Source: Lentilactobacillus senioris DSM 24302 = JCM 17472
Lineage (GTDB): Bacteria; Bacillota; Bacilli; Lactobacillales; Lactobacillaceae
Assembly (NCBI RefSeq): GCF_001436555.1
Contig: NZ_AYZR01000008.1
Coordinates: 550,506 to 614,505 of the forward strand
Direction: 5' to 3'
Length of the DNA: 64,000 nt
The notes beneath the pieces were generated by a model. That model saw nothing but the letters and a program-made list of their open reading frames with translations. It ran no database searches and had not been told where the DNA came from. The translations under genes were made by a program, and so were the position numbers. The stretch's first letter is position 1, and each line of letters starts with the position of its first letter. Positions 9,643 to 18,774 of the stretch are shown here, one piece after another.

Positions 9643-10284
9643 TTAATCGAATAAATGCTGTGCTTTTGCAAAATCAAATGGTTCTCCTACGTGATAGCCA
9701 TCTTCGGGCAAAATCAATGCACCAGGAACTTGCGGAGCATTAGGAATTTTTAGTTCTCTACCTGAACAAATCATTCCAAAGCTTTCTACTCCTCTTAGTT
9801 CACCTGGCCAAATAATTTGACCATTTGGCATCATTGCCCCTACTTTAGCGACTACTACTTTAATGCCAGCCTGCATATTAGGAGAGCCACTGACAATTTG
9901 TAGTTTTTCACCATTATTAACTTCGGTTAGAGTAACGTTTAAATGATCAGAATCCGGATGGGCTGTCATACTTTCAACGTAGCCCACAACAAATTTAGGA
10001 TCATCATCATATTGCAAAGTAAATTCAAAGTGATGTTCACTCAAATAAGCATTTAATTTAGCAACCTGGTCTGCAGATAATTCAATCTGGCCCTGATTGT
10101 CTTTAATTTCTGGCAAAATCTCACTGGCAGCTAAAAAATTAACCCCAATGGTTGCTCCAGAATCAGCCGCAATTATTTGTGCAACATTATCTCTGATTTC
10201 AGTTCTTTGTTCTTCAACATCTTGGTCCATGACAATCACTAAAGTATCACCAAGAGTTTGTGCGTTATAACTTGCAATTAGCAT
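9643..10284 (-). CDS. ytpR: YtpR family tRNA-binding-domain protein
   Basis: This 213-residue protein has an N-terminal DUF4479-type region (about 1-90) and a C-terminal EMAP/PheT-type OB-fold tRNA-binding domain (about 95-205, containing HPDSDHLNVTLTEV and the GVESFGMICSGREL end). No enzyme activity is established for the family, which resembles a free-standing copy of the PheRS beta N-terminal domain. GAAGGGA precedes the ATG. It follows the thioredoxin gene by 19 bases and precedes sftA, as in the Bacillus ytp cluster. Confidence 0.92.
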   Translation of the reverse strand: MLIASYNAQTLGDTLVIVMDQDVEEQRTEIRDNVAQIIAADSGATIGVNFLAASEILPEIKDNQGQIELSADQVAKLNAYLSEHHFEFTLQYDDDPKFVVGYVESMTAHPDSDHLNVTLTEVNNGEKLQIVSGSPNMQAGIKVVVAKVGAMMPNGQIIWPGELRGVESFGMICSGRELKIPNAPQVPGALILPEDGYHVGEPFDFAKAQHLFD

Positions 10285-10303
10285 TAAAAAAATCCCTTCA
10301 ATA

Positions 10304-10624
10304 TTAGTTTAATGAGTTAATGAAATTTTCCACTTCTTGTTTAGTTTTACGATCCTTGTTAACAAGCCGGCCAATTTCTTCACCATTTTCAAAGGCAACA
10401 AAACTAGGAATTCCAAAAATATTCATTTCAGCTGCAAGGTCGATATTTTCGTCTCTATCTACTGCCAAGAAAGTATAGTCGCTGTATTCTGCTTCAATTT
10501 CAGGCATCGCTGGCTTAATAAAGCGGCAGTCAGGGCACCAATCTGCAGAGAAGAACAACATATATTTACCAGAGCTAACTTTTTCCTTCAATGATGCTAA
10601 ATCCATTTTTTCTAAACTCTCCAT
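10304..10624 (-). CDS. Thioredoxin-like protein (YtpP type)
   Basis: A 106-residue single-domain thioredoxin fold with the redox motif Cys30-Pro-Asp-Cys33 in the context SADWCPDC, instead of the usual WCGPC, and the cis-proline loop IFGIPSF later. It probably reduces or isomerises disulfides in the cytoplasm, since no signal peptide is present. I start at the ATG ending at 10624 because AAAGGGG precedes it; an upstream in-frame TTG (10660) is less likely. It lies directly upstream of ytpR. In Bacillus ytpQ sits between the two; here it is missing. Confidence 0.9.
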   Translation of the reverse strand: MESLEKMDLASLKEKVSSGKYMLFFSADWCPDCRFIKPAMPEIEAEYSDYTFLAVDRDENIDLAAEMNIFGIPSFVAFENGEEIGRLVNKDRKTKQEVENFINSLN

Positions 10625-10741
10625 AATTTGGTAGTCCCCTTTCAAAATTAACAAATTCAATTTTTACACTCTAAATATTATATAACAAAACGGCCGAGTT
10701 ATCAGCCGTTCTAAAGAAACATTATTAATGAATTAGTAAAA

Positions 10742-11389
10742 TTAATTTTCAGTCTTAAAATGAGCAACCAATTTATAAATTGGTCCCTTGGCACTGAATT
10801 TTTGTTCGTACTCGGTTTCAACATTATCTTCATTTGCCTCTGAACGATGCAAATCTAAATAAACGTCGTCAAAAACCAAACCATAATTGTTAAAACTCCC
10901 TAGCGAATATTCAAATAATCCCCGATTATCGGTTTTGAATTCAACATCACCAGTAGGATTTAAAACCATTTGATAACCCTTTAAAAATTGCGGAGAAGTA
11001 AGTCTTCTCTTAGCATGACGCTTCTTAGGCCATGGATCAGAAAAGTTCAGATAAATCCGATCTACTTCACCAGTAGCAAAAATTTCATTTACATCTGCCC
11101 CATCTGTTAAAACTAGCTGTACGTTAGGCAACGGATTTTCCACTAATTTTCTTAATGCTACCGCAATCACTGACGTTTGAAGTTCAATACCAATAAAGTT
11201 GATATTCGGATATTTCTTAGCCATTTCGGTAATAAACTGTCCCTTACCAGTCCCGATTTCAACAGCCAATGGTTGGTCTTTAGCAAATCGTTCTTGCCAT
11301 TTTCCTTGTAGTTGTTGGGGTTCCAACACAATAAATTCCTGATGATCATTAATAAAATCATCAGCCCAAGGTTTTTTACGTACGCGCAT
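10742..11389 (-). CDS. trmB: tRNA (guanine-N7-)-methyltransferase
   Basis: TrmB methylates N7 of G46 in tRNA variable loops using SAM. The 215 residues show a Rossmann fold with the SAM loop AVEIGTGKGQFI around residue 43, and the family motif FSDPWPKKRHAKRRL. Length is typical. It lies on the minus strand between ecsB and the thioredoxin gene, with about 80 bases after its stop. Confidence 0.96.
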   Translation of the reverse strand: MRVRKKPWADDFINDHQEFIVLEPQQLQGKWQERFAKDQPLAVEIGTGKGQFITEMAKKYPNINFIGIELQTSVIAVALRKLVENPLPNVQLVLTDGADVNEIFATGEVDRIYLNFSDPWPKKRHAKRRLTSPQFLKGYQMVLNPTGDVEFKTDNRGLFEYSLGSFNNYGLVFDDVYLDLHRSEANEDNVETEYEQKFSAKGPIYKLVAHFKTEN

Positions 11390-11416
11390 AATTAATTCTC
11401 CTCATAAATAAACATT

Positions 11417-12625
11417 TTAATCATTTTTTTGAACGCGTCTAGGCAAATACATCCGTAAGAACCAGACCAATTCAAGCAACTCAACTATTATAACTCCCAG
11501 AATCGTTGCAACACTACTAATATTAACAAATATTACTACAATGGCAAAAATGATAGCCACAATCACTAATATCCACCGAATCACTGTCTGGAAGCTGGCA
11601 GTCTTATTTTGTAGGCTCACTGGGTAGATATGAATAAAGACATTATCATCAAAATGGTGATAAAACGGAATCAATTGAAACCCAATTAAGTAGATAAATA
11701 AAGCTGCAATCATGATAGGTAAATACGTGCCATGAATGAAAAACAACATTACAGCACCAATAACCGTCAATCTGAAAAACAACCCACTCATTTCATTATC
11801 TCGAATAATTCCATGAGCATATAAATACTTATAAGTGTTCTTAGGGATTAATTCAATTCGGTTTAATAACGGACTTAACCATTTTCTTCGCTTTATATTA
11901 CCTGATAATGCAGGCACATCAGTAAAGAGATTAAAAAATTGATATACACGGTGCATTCGACTATTTTCAGTCGCTGTTGCTTCCCGCCAATTTAGCGGCC
12001 GTTTTTTAATTTCTCCACTAAAGATTGTAGCGCCAATCAAAACTACTAAGCTAATTCCAAAGGCAACAAAATAATTTAAATAAAATCCAATTACTAAAAC
12101 CACCAAAGGAAAACCATAGTGAATTAGTAGCTTACTTCTTTTAGAAACTAACCGGTAAAGATACCCTAAATCAGTTACCAACAAGGTGCCTTTAATTGCG
12201 ACAGTTGTTAGTAGCAATGCGCCAATTTGTATTACAGTAACTACGTGTCCCACCTGAACCAATGGCATCAAAATAATAGTCACCACCAACTGAATAATTG
12301 CCGCTAGTGAAAAACTATAAGAAAATGCCGGCTTAAAATATTGCCACATTTGACCCTCTCGGGGTAACAAGAATACAAAATCTGGTTCTTTAACTAACGT
12401 AGCCAAGTTACCGAGTTGTTCAACAAGTGTAATCACTACAATACAGAGAGGCATTAACCACCATTCAGAACCAGACAAAGTCTTAAGTAAGTTGGAATAT
12501 GAGTATCCTAGCCCACCAATCAAAAACAACAAGGCTAAAACGAAGTAATCATTAAACACTAGTCGTAAATACTTGAACATTTCAGTTAAATGATTACTTA
12601 AACGACTGGTATATAACGATTTCAT
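11417..12625 (-). CDS. ecsB: EcsB-type ABC transporter permease
   Basis: This 402-residue integral membrane protein has roughly eight to ten hydrophobic segments and matches the EcsB pattern (N-terminal YTSRLSNHLTEMFKYLR, central LLPREGQMWQYFKPAF). EcsAB affects intramembrane proteolysis and protein secretion in Bacillus; its transported substrate is not known. Its ATG overlaps the ecsA stop codon (ATGA), so translation is coupled. Bacillus ecsC is absent here. Confidence 0.92.
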   Translation of the reverse strand: MKSLYTSRLSNHLTEMFKYLRLVFNDYFVLALLFLIGGLGYSYSNLLKTLSGSEWWLMPLCIVVITLVEQLGNLATLVKEPDFVFLLPREGQMWQYFKPAFSYSFSLAAIIQLVVTIILMPLVQVGHVVTVIQIGALLLTTVAIKGTLLVTDLGYLYRLVSKRSKLLIHYGFPLVVLVIGFYLNYFVAFGISLVVLIGATIFSGEIKKRPLNWREATATENSRMHRVYQFFNLFTDVPALSGNIKRRKWLSPLLNRIELIPKNTYKYLYAHGIIRDNEMSGLFFRLTVIGAVMLFFIHGTYLPIMIAALFIYLIGFQLIPFYHHFDDNVFIHIYPVSLQNKTASFQTVIRWILVIVAIIFAIVVIFVNISSVATILGVIIVELLELVWFLRMYLPRRVQKND

Positions 12626-13359
12626 TTTTTATCCCCATCCTTTGCAAGTGATAAATAGATATCATTAAGTGATTCACCAGCTGCTGGAAATGCTTGTCTT
12701 AATTCAGTTAAAGTACCTTCAATTCTAACCTGTCCATCATGTAATAATACGAACCGATCACAAAATCTTTCTGCTGTATCCAACACGTGAGTAGACATTA
12801 AAACACTGGCGCCACTTTGCTTACGATCCTCAATCAGTTGCAGTAAGTCATCTACAGCCAATGGATCTAATCCTAGAAATGGTTCATCAATAATAAACAG
12901 CTTAGCATCAGTGATAAAAGCACAAACTATCATTACCTTTTGACGCATCCCTTTAGAAAAGTTATCAGGGAACCAATCTAGCTTATTATCTAGTCGGAAC
13001 ATTTTTAACAGCTCATGAGCTCGTTTCCAACTTTTATCCGCATCCAAATTATAAGCTAAGATGGTCATTTCAATGTGCTCTTTTAAAGTCAACTCCTTAT
13101 AGACGATTGGAGTTTCAGGAATATAAGCAATTTGTTGTTTATATTTTTCAACATTTTCTGGTAAAGTCTCACCGTTAATTTCAATCTTGCCAGAAAACGG
13201 CGTTAATAATCCAATGATATGGTTGATCGTGGTAGATTTACCTGCCCCATTTAACCCAATTAATCCAACTAACTCCCCATCTTGGACGTCAAAGGAAACA
13301 TCTTTTAATACAGGAACATTAGAATAGCCACCAACTAAATCAGTTACTTTTAAACTCAT
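12622..13359 (-). CDS. ecsA: EcsA-type ABC transporter ATP-binding protein
   Basis: A 245-residue ABC ATPase with Walker A GLNGAGKST (35-43), the signature FSKGMRQKVMI, Walker B LFIIDEP followed by the D-loop GLDP, and the H-loop MSTHV. It would energise EcsB. I start at the ATG ending at 13359; a GTG nine bases upstream is also open, but the SD (AGAGAAG) fits the ATG better. The gene is transcribed away from hit, with divergent promoters in between. Confidence 0.95.
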   Translation of the reverse strand: MSLKVTDLVGGYSNVPVLKDVSFDVQDGELVGLIGLNGAGKSTTINHIIGLLTPFSGKIEINGETLPENVEKYKQQIAYIPETPIVYKELTLKEHIEMTILAYNLDADKSWKRAHELLKMFRLDNKLDWFPDNFSKGMRQKVMIVCAFITDAKLFIIDEPFLGLDPLAVDDLLQLIEDRKQSGASVLMSTHVLDTAERFCDRFVLLHDGQVRIEGTLTELRQAFPAAGESLNDIYLSLAKDGDKK

Positions 13360-13396
13360 GTTTTTCACTTCTCTATCGTTAAGTTTTATTGGCTTG

Positions 13397-13451
13397 ATTA
13401 TACCATACCCCCTGTTTTTTCACTAAATTCAGGGTGTTTTAATGGTATAAT
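13397..13451. promoter_or_regulatory. Divergent promoters between ecsAB and hit
   Basis: Two consensus -10 boxes TATAAT face opposite ways: minus strand at 13397-13402 (context TATGGTATAATC) and plus strand at 13446-13451 (context TAATGGTATAAT). Neither has a good -35 box. The near-identical GGTATAAT context at both ends makes the region partly palindromic. Confidence 0.65.
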
Positions 13452-13485
13452 GAGCTAAATACTTGTTGAAAGAAGGAAATTTTTC

Positions 13486-13914
13486 ATGAAAGATTGTGTC
13501 TTTTGCAAAATCGTAGCAAACGAAATTCCTAGCTATACCGTCTATGAAGATGAGGTCGTTAAAGCTTTCTTGGATATTTCTCAAGGTACCCCTGGCCATG
13601 TATTAGTAATTCCTAAGCAGCATGTAGCCAACATTTATGAATACGATGAAGAACTAGCAGCAGCTGTTTTCCAACGTATTCCAATGATTGCTAGAGCTGT
13701 ACAAGCTTCCAATCCGGCAATTAAAGGCCTGAATATTGTTAATAATAACGGTGAGGTGGCTTACCAATCAGTATTTCACTCACACTTCCACTTGGTTCCT
13801 CGCTACACAAGTCATGATGATTTCAGCATGCACTTTAAAGATAATTCTGATAATTATAGTCCTGCTGAATTAACGGCGATCCAAGAATCAATCAGCGAAC
13901 ATATTGGAGAATAA
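13486..13914 (+). CDS. hit: HIT family nucleotide-binding hydrolase
   Basis: A 142-residue histidine-triad protein (Hint branch) with the catalytic triad His98-x-His100-x-His102 in HSHFHLVPRY and an N-terminal CxxC (Cys4, Cys7). These enzymes hydrolyse nucleoside phosphoramidates and AMP-linked adducts; the physiological substrate in Firmicutes is uncertain. GAAGGAAA precedes the ATG. The hit gene diverges from ecsAB as in Bacillus, and the next gene starts 2 bases after its stop. Confidence 0.95.
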   Translation: MKDCVFCKIVANEIPSYTVYEDEVVKAFLDISQGTPGHVLVIPKQHVANIYEYDEELAAAVFQRIPMIARAVQASNPAIKGLNIVNNNGEVAYQSVFHSHFHLVPRYTSHDDFSMHFKDNSDNYSPAELTAIQESISEHIGE

Positions 13915-13916
13915 CA

Positions 13917-14234
13917 ATGAAGTTTTTAACTAAAGTATCGTTAGCTGCAGTTGCTGGGGCTGGTTATTATTTATTTAAAACCAAGCAGACTCCCACTGAA
14001 GCATTAACTAATATCAAAGCAGAAATCAATCACAAAAAAGTTGCCCTTCAAGAATTTAAGGAAGCTCGTCAAAAGCTTAATGAATCTTTGGCTAATTTTA
14101 AAAGTGAGATGGGTACTGTTGACGTGGTTAGTAACCAATTCCAACGGGAGTTAGATGAATTCATGTTTATAATTCAACCCCACATTGACGAGTTAAATAA
14201 ATATATTGATAAACTTAACAATCAGACTCGCTAA
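13917..14234 (+). CDS. YtxH/YhaH-like small membrane-anchored protein
   Basis: A 105-residue protein with one N-terminal hydrophobic segment (SLAAVAGAGYYLF, about residues 7-19), then a Lys/Glu-rich coiled-coil-like stretch to the end. It has the architecture of YtxH-domain stress proteins and takes the place of Bacillus yhaH between hit and prsA. It starts 2 bases after hit, so the two are translationally coupled. No enzymatic motif is visible; the function is unknown. Confidence 0.8.
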   Translation: MKFLTKVSLAAVAGAGYYLFKTKQTPTEALTNIKAEINHKKVALQEFKEARQKLNESLANFKSEMGTVDVVSNQFQRELDEFMFIIQPHIDELNKYIDKLNNQTR

Positions 14235-14360
14235 ATTTATTTTTTTATATTCCCTTAAATTAAGGCTATTTTAAGACTATTAAGCAACAATTAATTGAGG
14301 GTATGTTATGATGTTGTAGGATTGTTTTTACAAAATTAATAGAAATGGATGTGTTCTTTT

Positions 14361-15242
14361 ATGAAAAAATGGCTAATCGCTTTAGCCGGTGTCCTCATGA
14401 GTGTCACCCTTGTGGCTTGTGGGAGTAAAACGGTAGCTACCACTAATGGTGGTAAGGTTACAGAAAGTGCTTACTACAGTAGTTTGAAGAGTACTTCAAG
14501 TGGTAAGCAAGTATTACAACAAATGATTCTTAACAAAGTCTTGGAAAAAGACTACGGGGATAAAGTTAAAGAATCAGAAGTTAATAAGCAATTTGATCAA
14601 TACAAAAAACAATATGGTTCATCATTTAACACCATCTTACAACAAAACGGTATGACTGCTTCTGGTTTAAAGAAGGACATTCGTTCTAACTTACTCTTAA
14701 AAGAAGCTGTTAAGGATAATACTAAGATTACCGATGCTGAAATGAAGAAGCAATTCAAGAGTTACCAACCTAAAGTTACTGTTAACGAAATTTTGGTATC
14801 TAAGAAATCAACTGCCGAAGACGTTATCAAGCAATTAAAAGACGGTAAGAGCTTCTCTAGTTTAGCTAAGAAGTACTCTACTGATACCGCTACTAAGAAC
14901 AAAGGTGGTCGTATTGATCCATTCGATAACACTGATACCACTCTTGATAGCAGCTTCAAGACCGCTGCATTTAAGCTTAAGAACGGTGAATATACTACTA
15001 CTCCCGTTAAGACTCAATACGGTTACCAAATTATCCAAATGGTTAACCACCCAGACAAAGGCAAGTGGGAAGATCATAAAGATGAACTTAAGTCACAAAT
15101 TATTGATAGCAAGATGAATGATAGTACTACTTTACATGACGTAGTTTCTAAAGTACTTAAAAAAGGTGACGTTAATATTGAAGATAAAGACCTTCAAAAC
15201 GTCTTATCAGATTATCTTTCATCATCTTCTAGCAGCAAATAA
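14361..15242 (+). CDS. prsA: Foldase lipoprotein PrsA (parvulin peptidyl-prolyl isomerase)
   Basis: PrsA folds secreted proteins at the outer face of the membrane. The 293-residue precursor has a lipoprotein signal with lipobox LVAC and lipidated Cys20, a SurA-like N-domain, and a parvulin domain at about 130-225 ([16 protein letters not shown] through [12 protein letters not shown]). The tail is Ser-rich. I start at the ATG at 14361, four codons inside a longer open frame, because it gives the usual MKKW signal. It is the last gene of the plus-strand run and ends at a strong terminator. Confidence 0.96.
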   Translation: MKKWLIALAGVLMSVTLVACGSKTVATTNGGKVTESAYYSSLKSTSSGKQVLQQMILNKVLEKDYGDKVKESEVNKQFDQYKKQYGSSFNTILQQNGMTASGLKKDIRSNLLLKEAVKDNTKITDAEMKKQFKSYQPKVTVNEILVSKKSTAEDVIKQLKDGKSFSSLAKKYSTDTATKNKGGRIDPFDNTDTTLDSSFKTAAFKLKNGEYTTTPVKTQYGYQIIQMVNHPDKGKWEDHKDELKSQIIDSKMNDSTTLHDVVSKVLKKGDVNIEDKDLQNVLSDYLSSSSSSK

Positions 15243-15277
15243 TACCTCAGTTACATCATAATCTGAATTCTCAAAGA

Positions 15278-15315
15278 AAAAGCCACGATATCATTTTTGA
15301 TATCGTGGCTTTTTT
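15278..15315. terminator. Bidirectional terminator between prsA and yhaM
   Basis: A 15-base inverted repeat (AAAGCCACGATATCA with its complement), flanked by A and T runs on both sides, lies between two convergent genes and can serve both strands. Confidence 0.9.
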
Positions 15316-15316
15316 A

Positions 15317-16261
15317 TTATTTATTTGGCTTATAGAATCGTCGATTATCTAACCCAAATATTCTATCAGAAAAATCTCCTGGTTCAGTATGATCCAAAGC
15401 TTTTTGAATCATCATAATCCCAGCATCTAATACGTCGATATTGTGTAAAATTTCAGCTTCTAATAATTCTGGTCGTTCAGGAGCCCCATACTCTAGTTCA
15501 CCATGATGAGATAAAATCATATGGCGCAATTTAAGGACTTGTTCATCATCTTGATGAAGGCCTAAATGCTCAGCCGCTTCAACAATTTCAGCATCCATAA
15601 TGCTAACGTGGCCAATTAAGTTTCCGGCTAAAGTATAGCTAGTTGAAATCGGTCCTGATAATTCAACAACCTTGCCAAGATCATGCAAAATAGTCCCAGC
15701 GTATAGTAACGGAGCATCTATACCATCATAGTAACGAACCACATCATGAGCCAAAGCTAACATGGATACAGTGTGATAAGCAAGGCCACCTTCAAAATCA
15801 TGGTGATTAGACTTAGCGGCAGGATAAATATAAAACTTATTACCATATTTTTGCAGTAATGCACGAACTATTCTGTTATAAGTAGCATCCTCAATTTCAA
15901 ATACGGATTGGGTAATTTGTTCTTCAAGTTGTTCCTTACTTAGCGGCGCTCGTTGAACATAGGACAACGCATCATGAGGTTCCTCTTCGGTTGCCAAACG
16001 CATTGCACTAATCTTGATTTGAAAATTTCCCATATAAGTTTCTTTTTTTCCCTTTAAAAAGACGACTTTGCCTGCTTGAAAATTTTCAATATCTTGAGCA
16101 GATGCATCCCAAAATTTACCACCAATTTCTCCAGATCTATCAGCAAAGACTAAATCCAAAAACTGTTTCCCAGTTTTAGTAGTCCGCACCTTCACGTCTT
16201 TTAAGAGCGCGAACAGATCAAACGTTTCATTATTAGTCAGCTCTTGTATTAACTTAGTCAT
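15317..16261 (-). CDS. yhaM: 3'-5' exoribonuclease YhaM
   Basis: YhaM trims RNA 3' ends. The 314 residues hold an N-terminal OB fold (about 1-95, VRTTKTGKQFLDLVFADRSG) and an HD-type phosphohydrolase domain (about 150-300) with the metal motif HDLGK and a later HHGELEYGAPE. Length matches the family (about 314). It follows yhaN by 11 bases and is probably the end of the yhaO-yhaN-yhaM transcript. Confidence 0.95.
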   Translation of the reverse strand: MTKLIQELTNNETFDLFALLKDVKVRTTKTGKQFLDLVFADRSGEIGGKFWDASAQDIENFQAGKVVFLKGKKETYMGNFQIKISAMRLATEEEPHDALSYVQRAPLSKEQLEEQITQSVFEIEDATYNRIVRALLQKYGNKFYIYPAAKSNHHDFEGGLAYHTVSMLALAHDVVRYYDGIDAPLLYAGTILHDLGKVVELSGPISTSYTLAGNLIGHVSIMDAEIVEAAEHLGLHQDDEQVLKLRHMILSHHGELEYGAPERPELLEAEILHNIDVLDAGIMMIQKALDHTEPGDFSDRIFGLDNRRFYKPNK

Positions 16262-16272
16262 GACATTCCCTC

Positions 16273-18774
16273 CTATCCAAGTGTAATAATTTGGTCTTCG
16301 TTAAATTCACTTAGTTGGTTATTATCAGCCGTATAGAATAATACCTGATTTTGTTTACCTATTTCAGTTAATAGTTTCTTAGCAGCCTGCTTTCGCTGAC
16401 CATCAAAGTTAACAAATCCATCATCTATAATAATCGGTAATGCAAAATCCTCATGAAATCCAACTGCCAAAGCTAACACTAACGCAAAGTACAATTGCTC
16501 TAAAGTCCCTCTCGATAACTCATTGATTTCAAAAACAGTATCGTCTTCTCGAACGACCCTAATGGCATCCTGAAAAATCACCTTATTATAACTTTGGTTT
16601 GTCAAAATAGCAAAATACTTAGTAGTTAATTCCAACACCTTAGGAACTCGTCCCTTAGTAATAATATTCATCGTGGTTTCCAACCAAGTTAAGGCACTTC
16701 GATATCCTAACCATTGAATTACGTTGTCATTAATTTCCGTTTGTAAATTAGCTTGTTGCTGCCGCAATTCATAATAACTACCATCATTAACCAAGTGCTG
16801 AATAGTTGCCTGTGTTTCAGCAATTTGCTTACTTTGCTCGTTATTTAGCTGTTGATTAGTGGTTAATTCTGAAGTTAAATTGTTTAATTTAGCATCTACG
16901 TCTGCTACTTCGGTATCTGTTACAGTAGGAAGGTCTTTTAATTGACTTTCAATAACTTCCAATTGTTGTTGCTTATCTTGATACTCCTGATTAATTTCTA
17001 TTCTATTAGCTAGTTGCTGCTCATTATCAAGACCTAATTTCTGGTAATCTTTTTGAAGCTCAACTTGAACTTGCTCTAATTGCAATTGCTTTTGCTGAAC
17101 TTGTTGTTGGTGGTTAGCAGCATACCGTTGCTCTTGATCGGCAGAATGTTGTGTTGCTTGCCAATCTGTTAGGGTTAACTGAATAGCTTCTAGTCGATCA
17201 CGTTGCTCTCCTATTTCTAAAGGTAACCAATGAGATGCAAACTGCCATTGCTCCAAATAATTAGTTAGCTGATTGCTGAGCTGATCTACTTGTTCGGTTT
17301 GTTGCTTAATTTCATCTTTTTGTCGATAAATTGACTGTAAATCTGATTGAATTGCCAGCCAGCGATCAACGGGAATATCGTTCAGCCAGTAATCACGTCT
17401 AATTTGTTCGACTTGCATTTGGTGTTGATCATCCGAAACATCATTAGGCATGCTAATTGACTTTTGCCGCCACCAGGTAAAACCAGCTCCACCAAATATT
17501 ATCACTGCTAAAATCATCAACCAATTTAAGTGAGCTGCCATTCCGATCACAAAAGATACAACTCCAGCCCCCAGTACCATTACTGGAGCAGAACTAACAG
17601 ATTGTGATTGTCTCTTAGGGCGAGTATTCTGACCATCACCGTTAATTATTGCACTAATCTCGCCTAGTCGATTGGTTTCAAATGGAATCGGCAGTTCTGT
17701 AATTGAGCTTCCCAAATTAGTAATTTGTTGTGTTACTTTTTGTTGCTTAGCCTCAATTTCCTTTTCTAAGAAACTAATTTGAGAACTACGATCCATATTA
17801 ATTGCCAATTGGGATTTCAGCTCACCGATAAGTTCCGCATTTTGCTTTAAAAAACTGAGCAGATCTTGGTTATTTGTGGTTTCTGTTTTAACGGCCATCA
17901 TTTCCATTAATTGTGAATCTAAGTTTTTCTTCTCCGCAATCAGCCGCTGCATTTCAGTAATTTGCTCAGTGGGGATAAATTGCGGGGCAAGTTGGTCAAC
18001 TTCTTGGGCCAACCTATGCTTTTGTTTTATCAATGGGCTGACCTGAGCCAAATGCTGATAATGCTGTACCTGAGTTTGTAGTTCGCTAATTTTTTGATCA
18101 GTTTCTTTTCTTTGCATTTGTAAATCTGCTAATTGACTAGTTTGCTGATCATATTGTGGGTATTTATCCCTTGCCGCTGCTACTTTAGTTGTTAACTGAC
18201 TATATTCTTTTAGCTGCTGATTAATGACTGGCTTGCGGCCTCGTGGAGTATACAAATTGTCCGCTTTTTTTTGCAAATCAGTTTGTAAATCAAACCAATC
18301 ATTAGCGTTACTAATACCAATTTGTTGAATCCTTAGTTGTAAATCTGAAAGACTCATTTTATAGAATGCTTGTTGATCTAATTCACCAAAATAAAAGAAA
18401 CTGGTATAAACACTTCTATCAACTGGACCCAATATTTTTTGTAAATCAGTATCTGCTAACTCCAATTGATTAGTCTCATCATATAAGGTAACTTTACCAC
18501 CGTGCGTACCAGCAATTCTAGTTAACCGATAAGTAGTATCTTGACTTACAAATACCATTTCGCCACCGTAAGCACTACTATTTTTAGGAAGATATTGGCC
18601 ATGTACTGCTTGTCGTTTATTTTGAAAGCCAAACAATAAAGAGATAATAAAGTCAATCATCGTACTTTTACCAGACTCATTAGGTCCATAAATTACTTGT
18701 ACTGGACTAGTGAACGAAAAATGTTGATCAACCCACTTTCCGTACCCATAAATGGTTATTTCTTTAATTATCAC
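16273..18774 (-). CDS. yhaN: YhaN-like SMC/SbcC-type ATPase
   Basis: An 833-residue coiled-coil ATPase. The N-terminal P-loop GPNESGKST, two long Gln/Leu-rich coiled-coil arms, and C-terminal signature (ELSRGTLEQLYFAL) and Walker B (LPIIIDDGFVNFD) match the SbcC/Rad50 layout. Unlike SbcC, the middle carries a hydrophobic hairpin (about residues 395-440, VMVLGAGVVSFVIGMAA) instead of a zinc hook, so the arms may be membrane-tethered. It starts at a GTG overlapping the end of yhaO by 11 bases, which fits a two-subunit nuclease complex. Confidence 0.9.
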   Translation of the reverse strand: MIIKEITIYGYGKWVDQHFSFTSPVQVIYGPNESGKSTMIDFIISLLFGFQNKRQAVHGQYLPKNSSAYGGEMVFVSQDTTYRLTRIAGTHGGKVTLYDETNQLELADTDLQKILGPVDRSVYTSFFYFGELDQQAFYKMSLSDLQLRIQQIGISNANDWFDLQTDLQKKADNLYTPRGRKPVINQQLKEYSQLTTKVAAARDKYPQYDQQTSQLADLQMQRKETDQKISELQTQVQHYQHLAQVSPLIKQKHRLAQEVDQLAPQFIPTEQITEMQRLIAEKKNLDSQLMEMMAVKTETTNNQDLLSFLKQNAELIGELKSQLAINMDRSSQISFLEKEIEAKQQKVTQQITNLGSSITELPIPFETNRLGEISAIINGDGQNTRPKRQSQSVSSAPVMVLGAGVVSFVIGMAAHLNWLMILAVIIFGGAGFTWWRQKSISMPNDVSDDQHQMQVEQIRRDYWLNDIPVDRWLAIQSDLQSIYRQKDEIKQQTEQVDQLSNQLTNYLEQWQFASHWLPLEIGEQRDRLEAIQLTLTDWQATQHSADQEQRYAANHQQQVQQKQLQLEQVQVELQKDYQKLGLDNEQQLANRIEINQEYQDKQQQLEVIESQLKDLPTVTDTEVADVDAKLNNLTSELTTNQQLNNEQSKQIAETQATIQHLVNDGSYYELRQQQANLQTEINDNVIQWLGYRSALTWLETTMNIITKGRVPKVLELTTKYFAILTNQSYNKVIFQDAIRVVREDDTVFEINELSRGTLEQLYFALVLALAVGFHEDFALPIIIDDGFVNFDGQRKQAAKKLLTEIGKQNQVLFYTADNNQLSEFNEDQIITLG

